This document shows positions 25,214 through 32,806 of a stretch of 51,217 nt of DNA, one piece after another. Under the pieces are notes generated by a model. That model did not search any database and was not told the DNA's origin. It saw nothing but the letters and a program-made list of their open reading frames with translations. A program made the translations under genes and the position numbers. Location: positions 1 through 51,217 of the forward strand of contig JAFSXN010000146.1 in assembly GCA_017444015.1 (NCBI GenBank), given 5' to 3'. Source of the stretch: Lachnospiraceae bacterium (GTDB lineage Bacteria; Bacillota; Clostridia; Lachnospirales; Lachnospiraceae). Position 1 is the stretch's first letter. The number at the start of each line of letters is the position of its first letter.

Positions 25214-27301
25214 TTATCTTGCGTCCTTGATCGAGAAGGAAATACGTCCCATCTTATCCTTGCCGAGGCATTTTACTTTTACCTCATCCCCTAAGGTCAG
25301 GACATCCTCTACGCGGTTGATCCGCTCTCTTGCGATCTTTGAAATATGGACCATTCCTTCCTTGCCGGGAGCAAACTCGATGAAGGCTCCGAATTCCTTG
25401 ATGCTGACGACCTTGCCCTTATACATCTGGCCTTCCTCGAAATCCGTAACGATGATCTGGATCAGTTCGACCGCCTTATCCATCATCGCCTGATCGGTAC
25501 CGCAGACGGAAACGCAGCCGTCGTCCGTAATATCGATCTTCACACCGGTCATATCAATGATCGCGTTGATCGTCTTTCCGCGCTGTCCTACTACATCTCC
25601 GATCTTCTCCGGATCGATCTTGATCTGAATGATCTTCGGAGCGTACTCGTTTACGGTCGGTCTCGGCTCAGAAATCGCCGGCTTCATACAGGTATCCATA
25701 ATGAACAGTCTGGCCTCTCTGCATCTTGCGATAGCACCCTCTACGATAGGCCTTGTCAGACCGTGGATCTTGATATCCATCTGGATCGCGGTAATACCGT
25801 CCGTCGTACCCGTTACCTTAAAGTCCATATCCCCGAAGAAATCTTCGAGACCCTGGATATCGGTCAGGAGTACATAATCGTCATCCGTATCACCTGTTAC
25901 CAGACCGCAGGAAATACCGGCAACCATCTTCTTGATCGGAACGCCTGCCGCCATCAGGGACATACAGGACGCGCAGGTCGAAGCCATGGAGGTAGACCCG
26001 TTACTCTCAAAGGTCTCCGATACGCAGCGGATCGCGTAGGGGAATTCCTCCTCCGAGGGCAGTACCGGGATAAGCGCCCGCTCAGCAAGCGCGCCATGTC
26101 CGATCTCTCTTCTTCCCGGGCCTCTCGAGGGCTTGGTCTCGCCAACCGAATAGGACGGGAAATTATAATGATGCATATATCTCTTGGCGACCTCGTTCGA
26201 ATCCAGGCCGTCCACCTTCTGCATCTCCGAAAGCGGAGCCAACGTACATACATCGCAGATCTGGGTCTGGCCTCTCGTAAACATCGAAGAACCGTGGACT
26301 CTCGGAATGATATCCACTTCCGCGGCCAACGGTCTGATCTGTGTGATCTCTCTGCCGTCCGGACGCTTATGATCCTTTAAGATCATCTTCCGGACCGTCT
26401 TCTTTTCATACTGATAGATCGCTTCTCCGAGAACCTCTAACCAGTCCTCCTTCTCAGCGAAGGCTTCCTTTAATTTCTCGGTGATCTCGGAAATATTTCC
26501 CTCCCGGACCTGCTTATCGTCGGTAAATACCGCCGTCTCCATTTCCGCGGGAGGGACGATCTTCTTCATCTCCTCAAACATCTCCTCCGGAATCGCGCAG
26601 CTCACATAGGTATGCTTCGGCTTTCCGACCTCAGCGACGATCTGATTGATAAACGCGATCAGCTTCTGATTGATCTCGTGCGCCATATAGATCGCTTCGA
26701 TCATCTTTTCTTCCGGAATCTCATTCGCTCCGGCTTCGATCATAATGACCTTTTCCGCCGTCGAAGCGACGGTCAGGTTCAGATCTCCGACCTTCCATTG
26801 CTCCTGATTGGGGTTGACGATAAATTCTCCGTCCACCATACCGATCTGAGTCGTCGCGCAGGGTCCGTCAAACGGGATATCGGAGATACTGGTCGCGATA
26901 GAGGCTCCAATCATGGCAACCAGCTCCGGTCTGCATTCGGGATCTACCGAAAGCACCAGATTATTCAGGGTACAGTCATTTCTGTAATCCTTCGGGAACA
27001 GAGGCCGCATCGGACGGTCGATGACCCTTGAGGTCAGGATCGCGTTTTCAGAAGCCTTCCCCTCTCTCTTGTTAAAGCCTCCGGGGATTTTCCCTACGGA
27101 ATACATCTTTTCTTCATACTCGACGCTCAAGGGGAAGAAATCGATCCCCTCTCTCGGCTGCTCCGACGCAGTAGCGGTACAAAGAACCGTCGTATCGCCA
27201 TAGTGCATAAAAGCCGCGCCGTTGGCCTGCTTGGCAACTCTTCCGATATCCACCGTAAGCGTCCGTCCGCCAAGCTCGATTGAATAGCTCTTATAATCCA
27301 T
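25214..27301 (-). CDS. pnp: Polyribonucleotide nucleotidyltransferase (PNPase)
   Basis: 695 residues, full length, a trimeric 3'-5' phosphorolytic exoribonuclease of mRNA decay. Seen: a first RNase PH domain with MHYGDTTVLCTATAS and FFPLSVEYEEKMYSVGKIPGG, a helical linker, a second catalytic RNase PH domain with RPDGRE, VHGSSMFTRGQTQ and GDMDFKVTGTTDGITAIQMD, a KH domain (KIGDVVGQRGKTINAI) and a C-terminal S1 domain (GKVVSIKEFGAFIEFAPGKE). It starts 16 bases after rpsO with GGAGAAGA upstream, the classic rpsO-pnp pair. A good terminator lies downstream. Confidence 0.98.
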   Translation of the reverse strand: MDYKSYSIELGGRTLTVDIGRVAKQANGAAFMHYGDTTVLCTATASEQPREGIDFFPLSVEYEEKMYSVGKIPGGFNKREGKASENAILTSRVIDRPMRPLFPKDYRNDCTLNNLVLSVDPECRPELVAMIGASIATSISDIPFDGPCATTQIGMVDGEFIVNPNQEQWKVGDLNLTVASTAEKVIMIEAGANEIPEEKMIEAIYMAHEINQKLIAFINQIVAEVGKPKHTYVSCAIPEEMFEEMKKIVPPAEMETAVFTDDKQVREGNISEITEKLKEAFAEKEDWLEVLGEAIYQYEKKTVRKMILKDHKRPDGREITQIRPLAAEVDIIPRVHGSSMFTRGQTQICDVCTLAPLSEMQKVDGLDSNEVAKRYMHHYNFPSYSVGETKPSRGPGRREIGHGALAERALIPVLPSEEEFPYAIRCVSETFESNGSTSMASTCASCMSLMAAGVPIKKMVAGISCGLVTGDTDDDYVLLTDIQGLEDFFGDMDFKVTGTTDGITAIQMDIKIHGLTRPIVEGAIARCREARLFIMDTCMKPAISEPRPTVNEYAPKIIQIKIDPEKIGDVVGQRGKTINAIIDMTGVKIDITDDGCVSVCGTDQAMMDKAVELIQIIVTDFEEGQMYKGKVVSIKEFGAFIEFAPGKEGMVHISKIARERINRVEDVLTLGDEVKVKCLGKDKMGRISFSIKDAR

Positions 27302-27317
27302 TCTTCTCCATCTTCTC

Positions 27318-27584
27318 CTATCTTCTCAAACCAAGCTGCTTAACGATCTCACGGTATCTCTCAATATCCTTGCTCTTAAGATAATCCAACAGCCCTCTTC
27401 TTCTACCGATCATCTGATACATTCCTCTAGCGGAATGATGATCTTTCGGATTCTTCTTCAGATGCTCGGTCAGCTCACGGATCCTCTCCGTGAGAACGGC
27501 TACCTGCACCTCAGGCGAGCCGGTGTCGCCCTCAGAACGGGCAAACTTCTTCATGATTTCCGTCTTTTTTTCTTTCGTGATCAT
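27318..27584 (-). CDS. rpsO: Ribosomal protein S15
   Basis: 88 residues, typical for S15, a primary 16S rRNA-binding protein. Seen: [38 protein letters not shown] and [19 protein letters not shown] lies 8 bases before the ATG. It has its own promoter (27677-27705) and a leader of about 90 bases rich in G and C, which may hold an S15 autoregulatory structure; this was not folded. Confidence 0.98.
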   Translation of the reverse strand: MITKEKKTEIMKKFARSEGDTGSPEVQVAVLTERIRELTEHLKKNPKDHHSARGMYQMIGRRRGLLDYLKSKDIERYREIVKQLGLRR

Positions 27585-27676
27585 TTTTGATTCCTCCTGA
27601 AATTTTCATTCGCCGTCACCGCGGTTTGGTTGGAGCCTCCGAAACCCCAGAGACGGTAAAAAACAACAACGTTTAA

Positions 27677-27705
27677 ATAATATCACACTCTCCTAGCTTT
27701 GTAAA
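27677..27705 (-). promoter_or_regulatory. Promoter of rpsO-pnp
   Basis: -35 TTTACA (27700-27705), 17-base spacer and -10 TATTAT (27677-27682) with TG just upstream. The -35 box lies inside the last codons of the Na/Pi cotransporter gene, so rpsO-pnp can be transcribed independently of the inserted transporter. Confidence 0.7.
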
Positions 27706-29318
27706 GCCGCCGCGTACGCAATATTCGTGGCATGATCGGCCACTCTTTCAAGGCCTGCGATCACATCGGAGTACAGCATACCGGCCTCCGGAGTACACTC
27801 GTTCCTTGTCATCCGGTCAATATGCGACTGAAGATACTCCCGTTCCTTCCCGTCGATCTTCTCTTCGATCTCCTCGACCTCCTTCAGATGATCCGAATTG
27901 TTGGCAAACATATCGATCGAATACTGTAAAACCGTATTTACCATATCAAGGAGCGTCCCCATTTCTCTCTGGGCCTCCCTGCTGAATTCCAGCCCCTTTT
28001 CCTTCCTCGTTACAGCCGCGTCCGCGACATTCTCCGCATGGTCGCCGATCCGTTCCAGGTCATTGACCACATGGAACAGGCCGCCGATATAATTCGCGTC
28101 GTCCACTGGCAGGTTGATCTGGGAAATCTTGACTAAATAATCCGTGATCGAATGATTCAGGAAATTGATATTCTGCTCGGTCTCATAGACCATATCAATA
28201 TCCTCTTCGTCGAGAGTGATCAAAGCGTTCATCGCCCGATTCAGATTTTCGCTGGCAAGAGTCGCCATCCGCTCTAACTCCTTTGTAGCCTCAAGGACTG
28301 CCGTAGCAGGCGAAAAGATGTTCGTCGAGCCGATGAATTCAAGCTTCATATTCTCTCTGTAGCCGACCTTCTTATCCTCTCCCCGGACAAAGAAGTAGGT
28401 CAGCTTAACGAGCTGATCGGAGAAGGGCAAGAAGATGATGACCTGAAAGATCTTAAAGAGCGAATGGGCATTTGCGATCTGTCTGCCGATGTTCTCCCCG
28501 GAAATTGCCTCCAAAAGGCGGACAAAGGGATCCATGGCAAACGCGAGAATAATAAAGAGAACGATCACACCGATTACGTTGAATAAAAGCTGTATCATCG
28601 CGGTCCGTTTCGCGTCCTTCTTTCCGGACATGGACGCAAGTAACGACGTACAGCAGCCGCCTAAAATACAGCCGAGAATACAGTACAGGCTGATGGGAAC
28701 CCCCAGGAGCCCCTGATTTGCCATTAACAGAATAATACTGACCGTGACGGATGAGGACTGAATGATCGCCGTGACCACCGTACCGATCAGGATCGCTAAA
28801 AACGGATTCGAAAGCTCCGAAAGAAAGGCCGGGACAGCAGGGATCTCCTTGACATTCATCATGGTCTCGGACATGATCGAAAGTCCCATAAACAGTACGC
28901 CAAAGCCCGTCAGGATCTCCCCTGCCTTGGCGGCCATATCGGTTTTTATAAAATAGAGAAGAATAACGCCAAAGAAGATAAAAGCCGGCGCATACTGAGA
29001 AAGATTAAAGGATACTAACTGGGAGGTGACCGTCGCGCCGATATTCGCTCCAAAGATCACGCCCACCGCCTGATAGAGCGTCATGATCCCGGAATTTACA
29101 AAGGTAACGACTAAAAGCGTACAGGCACTCGTACTCTGCACGATACCGGTAAAAACGATACCTACGAGCATCCCGGTAAATTTATTTGTTGTAAAGATCT
29201 CCAGTATTTTACGCAGCTGTGCGCCGGCTGCCTTCTCAATCCCCGAGCTCATAACATTCATTCCGAACAGGAACAAGCCCAGTCCGCCGCATAGCGTTAA
29301 AATGATGGAAGAAGCCAT
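27693..29318 (-). CDS. Na/Pi cotransporter family protein with PhoU-like domain
   Basis: 541 residues. Two Na/Pi repeats form the membrane part: the first has VQSTSACTLLVVTFVNSG and GANIGATVTS, the second has IIQSSSVTVSIILLM. The second repeat carries GCILGGCCTSLL where many members have a GANIGTT-like sequence. The C-terminal 220 residues form a PhoU-like helical domain with ELERMATLASENLNRAM and NDLERIGDHAENVADAAV. Sodium-driven phosphate uptake, with the PhoU-like part probably regulating it, is the family role. It sits between ribF and rpsO, which are usually closer together, so it looks inserted into the translation cluster. AGGAGG lies 4 bases before the ATG, with a hairpin just upstream. 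Confidence 0.93.
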   Translation of the reverse strand: MASSIILTLCGGLGLFLFGMNVMSSGIEKAAGAQLRKILEIFTTNKFTGMLVGIVFTGIVQSTSACTLLVVTFVNSGIMTLYQAVGVIFGANIGATVTSQLVSFNLSQYAPAFIFFGVILLYFIKTDMAAKAGEILTGFGVLFMGLSIMSETMMNVKEIPAVPAFLSELSNPFLAILIGTVVTAIIQSSSVTVSIILLMANQGLLGVPISLYCILGCILGGCCTSLLASMSGKKDAKRTAMIQLLFNVIGVIVLFIILAFAMDPFVRLLEAISGENIGRQIANAHSLFKIFQVIIFLPFSDQLVKLTYFFVRGEDKKVGYRENMKLEFIGSTNIFSPATAVLEATKELERMATLASENLNRAMNALITLDEEDIDMVYETEQNINFLNHSITDYLVKISQINLPVDDANYIGGLFHVVNDLERIGDHAENVADAAVTRKEKGLEFSREAQREMGTLLDMVNTVLQYSIDMFANNSDHLKEVEEIEEKIDGKEREYLQSHIDRMTRNECTPEAGMLYSDVIAGLERVADHATNIAYAAALQS

Positions 29319-29339
29319 TATTCCTCCTTATATATAGAA

Positions 29340-29364
29340 AGCTCACTGGCGAAGACAGTGAGCT
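29340..29364 (-). promoter_or_regulatory. Leader hairpin before the Na/Pi cotransporter gene
   Basis: AGCTCACTG (29340-29348) pairs perfectly with CAGTGAGCT (29356-29364) around a 7-base loop. On the minus strand it is followed by TTTCTATATAT and then by the AGGAGG site, so it could act as an attenuator or shield the start. A smaller GTCAC-GAA-GTGAC hairpin (29378-29390) lies next to it. Confidence 0.5.
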
Positions 29365-29396
29365 GCGCGAAAAAGCGGTCACGAAGTGACATTTAT

Positions 29397-29460
29397 ACTC
29401 GCGAACGCAATTAATTGCCGTTTTTGATAAAGTAAATGTACTGAAATTGCGTTTGCGAGT
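29397..29460. repeat. 16-bp inverted repeat with 32-base loop
   Basis: ACTCGCGAACGCAATT (29397-29412) pairs with the arm at 29445-29460, with a single G/T pair. It lies in the leader region between ribF and the Na/Pi cotransporter gene. The loop is 32 bases long, the same as that of the neighbouring repeat at 29526-29591. Confidence 0.65.
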
Positions 29461-29525
29461 CTGGTTGATCGGCAACGAAAAGTGTTAACCAGTATACCTT
29501 ACGCTTTTTCTGCGCATAAAATATT

Positions 29526-29591
29526 ATTTATAGTAAATCCGCTTTCATTTATGTTGGCATTTGAAGACTACTATGCGGATTTACTATAAAT
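29526..29591 (-). terminator. 17-bp inverted repeat overlapping the ribF stop
   Basis: ATTTATAGTAAATCCGC (29526-29542) is perfectly inverted at 29575-29591, with a 32-base loop. The right arm contains the ribF stop codon (29584-29586). It may end the rimP-to-ribF transcript or protect its 3' end. On the minus strand AATATTTTATG follows, not a classic uridine run, so terminator function is uncertain. Confidence 0.5.
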
Positions 29592-30534
29592 GATCTTTAT
29601 GCCACTCTCTTCCTGCTTCAATATCCTCAAGAAGCCCTGATTTCAGCGCTTCAAGCGAGCCGAAATCCTTCTCGGGCCGTACATAGTGATAGATATAGAC
29701 AAGCAGCTCATCCCCGTAGATCTCCCGGTCAAAATTGTAGATATAGGTCTCGACCCCGGGCACCTTTTTTGTACCCCCGTCCCTTGGCACTACTGTCGGC
29801 TTTACCCCGATATTTGTAATGGAACAGTATTCAAGCCCCATATGGCGGACTCTTGAATAATACACGCCGCTCCCCGGCATCAGCTTCTCCGGCTTCGGAA
29901 GCAGATTCACCGTCGGCATCCCGAGGGTCCTTCCCAGTCTCTTTCCGTGTACGACCTCACCGTAGAACATATAGGGAAGCATCAGCATTCGGTTCGCTTC
30001 CTCGATATTGCAGGCTGTAATCTCCTCCCTGATCCTTGAGGAGCTGATGGGCTCTCCTTTATACTGCTCCTTTTCAACGACAAAGGCCTGAAAGCCCCCG
30101 TCTTCCTCATATTCCCTCAGAAGGCTGATATTTCCCGCGCCCTTGTGACCAAAGCTCAGATCCGGCCCGCAGACGACAGCCTTGGCTTTCAGCCTGGAAA
30201 GCAGGATATCTTCTACAAAGGCTCTCGGAGGGATCGCCGCGGTCTGCTCATAAAAGGGAAACTCAATCAGGCAGTCGATATTCAGCAGATCAAAGATATA
30301 GCGTTTTTCGTCCTTTGTCGTCAGGACCCGGTCATTTAGCACCCGATCCTTACCAAAAGGAACAGAGGACTTCTGATCAAAGGTAAAGATTACGGTCCGA
30401 AGGCCTTTCTTTTTGTACTCATTCATCCTTCGAATGATCTTTTCATGGCCCTTATGGATCCCGTCAAATTTCCCGATCGCAACGACGCTGTCCCATGGCA
30501 GTTTGAAATCGGTCGTATCCTGAATGATCTTCAT
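29584..30534 (-). CDS. ribF: Bifunctional riboflavin kinase / FAD synthetase
   Basis: 316 residues. It makes FMN and FAD from riboflavin and ATP. The N-terminal nucleotidyltransferase domain has GKFDGIHKGHEKII, VVCGPDLSFGHKGAGN and ISSSRIREEI. The C-terminal kinase domain has GRTLGMPTVNLLP and the TNIGVKPTV stretch. It follows truB by 6 bases within the translation cluster, a common position in Firmicutes. The stop codon lies inside a long inverted repeat. No FMN riboswitch is seen upstream; expression is probably by the operon promoter. Confidence 0.95.
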   Translation of the reverse strand: MKIIQDTTDFKLPWDSVVAIGKFDGIHKGHEKIIRRMNEYKKKGLRTVIFTFDQKSSVPFGKDRVLNDRVLTTKDEKRYIFDLLNIDCLIEFPFYEQTAAIPPRAFVEDILLSRLKAKAVVCGPDLSFGHKGAGNISLLREYEEDGGFQAFVVEKEQYKGEPISSSRIREEITACNIEEANRMLMLPYMFYGEVVHGKRLGRTLGMPTVNLLPKPEKLMPGSGVYYSRVRHMGLEYCSITNIGVKPTVVPRDGGTKKVPGVETYIYNFDREIYGDELLVYIYHYVRPEKDFGSLEALKSGLLEDIEAGREWHKDHL

Positions 30535-30540
30535 ACTTTC

Positions 30541-31470
30541 CTAATCCGAGCAGGGAAACATTTTATACGCTTCCAGACAACTGTTTTTCTTCGAATAACG
30601 ATATACCCCGGCAAAACGTCCCCCAGGCTCATACACCCGAACCAGCTCGCCGTCCGAAAAGGAGTTTCCCGCGATCCTCTCCGGTACGGCGTTTCCGTTT
30701 CGGACCAGCCGTTCAAAAAGCTCTCTGTCTTCCTTACGGATCTGACTGATCTCGAGTTTCCGATGCTCTGAGAAAAACTGTTCAACCGGGATCAGGACCT
30801 TGAAAAGCTCTCCGCGCTCACTAAGCCCTTCGATCTCCGACAGCGTTCTTGCCTCTTCTCTGACAAAGTTCCCGGACCGGGTCCGAATCAGACTCTCTAA
30901 GGTCCCTCCGACCAAAAGACGCTCCCCGATATCGCTGCAAAGAGTCCGGATATAGGTCCCCTTCGAGCAGCTTACGAGAAAGCTGACTCTCGGAAGCTCC
31001 ATCGAAAGGATCCTTAGCTCTAAAATCCTTACTCTTCTGCTTTTCCGGTCGACCTCTTTTCCGGCTCTTGCAAGCTCATAGAGCTTCTTTCCTCCGACCT
31101 TGACTGCGGAATACATCGGCGGAAGCTGATCATATTCCCCGATAAAGCTCTCCATACAGCTCTTTACGCTCTCCTCCGACAAGGCGGCAAGAGCGTCCTT
31201 TTCCGCACGCCTTACAACCGTCCCCGTCACATCCTGCGTATCCGTCTCTTCGCCCAGCAAAAGAACCGCCTCGTACTCCTTCGTCGCATCCGTAAACGTA
31301 TCGCACAGCCTTGTCGCGCTGCCGATACAGACCGGCAGGACTCCCTCCGCCATAGGATCCAAGGTCCCGGTATGTCCGATCCGTTTCTGCCCGAGTATTC
31401 TTCGAAGCTTTGCCACCACATCATGCGAGGTAAAGCCCTGCTCCTTATAGATATTTAAAACTCCGTCCAT
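30541..31470 (-). CDS. truB: tRNA pseudouridine(55) synthase
   Basis: 309 residues. TruB isomerises U55 in the T-arm of tRNA. Seen: MDGVLNIYKEQGFTSHDVV, the catalytic motif GHTGTLDPMAEGVLPV with Asp38, YEAVLLLGEETDT, and QLPPMYSAVKVGGKKLYELA. The C-terminal part resembles the PUA-like tail of Firmicute TruB proteins. The start is separated from the nrnA stop by 24 bases. All features are ordinary. Confidence 0.97.
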   Translation of the reverse strand: MDGVLNIYKEQGFTSHDVVAKLRRILGQKRIGHTGTLDPMAEGVLPVCIGSATRLCDTFTDATKEYEAVLLLGEETDTQDVTGTVVRRAEKDALAALSEESVKSCMESFIGEYDQLPPMYSAVKVGGKKLYELARAGKEVDRKSRRVRILELRILSMELPRVSFLVSCSKGTYIRTLCSDIGERLLVGGTLESLIRTRSGNFVREEARTLSEIEGLSERGELFKVLIPVEQFFSEHRKLEISQIRKEDRELFERLVRNGNAVPERIAGNSFSDGELVRVYEPGGRFAGVYRYSKKNSCLEAYKMFPCSD

Positions 31471-31494
31471 AACAAATCCCGAAACTTAAAGCTG

Positions 31495-32457
31495 TTACTG
31501 CACAGGATCAAGCTGTTTTACGATCTGGGCGGAAAGGTTATTTAAGACATCATAATAGGTACCGTTCATCGTACATCCGGCCGCTCTGACATGGCCTCCG
31601 CCGCCGAAAAGCTCCGCGATCTTAGCCACATCCACCCTGCCGTTAGAGCGCATGCTCACCTTGTATTCCAGAGAATGCAGCTCATACATAAAGATCGCCA
31701 CCTCTACGCCTCTTGTGACCCGAAGCTGGTTGACGATCCCGTCCAGATCCTTCGGCCCGAGGTTATAAAAATCCATTGTTTTTCGGTTCACCGCGCCGGC
31801 AATACACCTTCCGTTCATAAAGAGGATGCTCTCCATCAGCGTCCTTCCGAGGATCTGATTCTGAGCGTAGCTCTTTCGATAGAAGGTTTCATCTATAATC
31901 TCCGTCCGGTCAAAATCATAATCGCAAAGCTTTCCTACGATCTCAAAGGAACGCCTGCTCATACAGCTGTACTGAAATACCCCGCTGTCGTGGACGATCC
32001 CGGTAAAAACAGCCTTAGCGACCTCCGCGTCCATGTACTCATCAAGAAACAGCGTAGCCAATACCTCTGAGGTAGAGCTTGCGCCCGGCTCGATCAGGTT
32101 CACGTCTCCAAGGCCGTTATTTGAGATATGGTGATCGATACAGATCGAGCGGTCCGCCTCCTGAAACAGACGCAGCCCCTCCCCCAGACGGTCCAAAGAG
32201 CTTACGTCGATCGAAAAGCAGACATCCAGCTTTCGGATCGTATACTCTGAATCGATCTCATCATAACCCTTCAGATAGGAAAATATTTCCGCCGGCTTTT
32301 CCAGATAAACCGTTACGCGTTTTTCCCGATCCTTATATACATTCTCCAGATAAGCCTTTAAGGCCAGACAGGAGCCGACACAGTCGCCGTCAGGCCGGAT
32401 ATGTCCGATGATCCCGATCTCGCCGGCTTTCTCCGTCTCCCTTATCAAATCAATCAT
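31495..32457 (-). CDS. nrnA: DHH-family oligoribonuclease / pAp phosphatase NrnA
   Basis: 320 residues from the chosen ATG. NrnA degrades nano-RNAs and dephosphorylates 3'-phosphoadenosine 5'-phosphate. Seen: the DHH-domain metal site IGHIRPDGDCVGSCLALK, CFSIDVSSLDRLG, the DHH motif ICIDHHISN, and the DHHA1 motif FGGGGHVRAAGCTM. I chose ATG 32457 (GAGG 9 bases upstream) rather than TTG 32475, which has no ribosome site. It overlaps the rbfA stop by 8 bases. The position between rbfA and truB is typical for Firmicutes. Confidence 0.95.
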   Translation of the reverse strand: MIDLIRETEKAGEIGIIGHIRPDGDCVGSCLALKAYLENVYKDREKRVTVYLEKPAEIFSYLKGYDEIDSEYTIRKLDVCFSIDVSSLDRLGEGLRLFQEADRSICIDHHISNNGLGDVNLIEPGASSTSEVLATLFLDEYMDAEVAKAVFTGIVHDSGVFQYSCMSRRSFEIVGKLCDYDFDRTEIIDETFYRKSYAQNQILGRTLMESILFMNGRCIAGAVNRKTMDFYNLGPKDLDGIVNQLRVTRGVEVAIFMYELHSLEYKVSMRSNGRVDVAKIAELFGGGGHVRAAGCTMNGTYYDVLNNLSAQIVKQLDPVQ

Positions 32458-32806
32458 TTCCGTTAACCTCGTCAATCAGCTTTGACATCTTTATTCCGTA
32501 TTCCGAGGAGGTATCCAGGATAAATCTGAGCTCCGGCGTATTCCTGAGGTTCAGGCGCTCCGCCAGCTGATGCCTGATAAAGCCGTCAGCGCTCTTTAAT
32601 CCCGCCATGGTCTCCTCCTTCTTCTCATCGTCCCCAAGCACCGACACATAGACCTTCGCAGTTTTCAGATCCGGCGCTACCTCCACATCGGTCACGCAGG
32701 TCATGGGAGCGATCCTCGGATCCTTGATCCCTGCCCGGATAATATCCGCCAACTCTCTCTGGACCTCGGAATTGATCCGGACATTCTTTCTGCTGTTCTT
32801 TCTCAT
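32450..32806 (-). CDS. rbfA: Ribosome-binding factor A
   Basis: 118 residues with a KH-type fold; it is needed for late 16S rRNA processing and cold adaptation. Seen: [35 protein letters not shown] with KVYVSVLGD, and the C-terminal [18 protein letters not shown]. Its ATG overlaps the infB stop by 4 bases (ATGA), so translation is coupled. Confidence 0.96.
   Translation of the reverse strand: MRKNSRKNVRINSEVQRELADIIRAGIKDPRIAPMTCVTDVEVAPDLKTAKVYVSVLGDDEKKEETMAGLKSADGFIRHQLAERLNLRNTPELRFILDTSSEYGIKMSKLIDEVNGND

Noticed and set aside
25346-26380. Plus-strand ORF of 344 codons
   Set aside because: Antisense to pnp; its Arg/His/Asp-rich composition is a mirror of the real frame.
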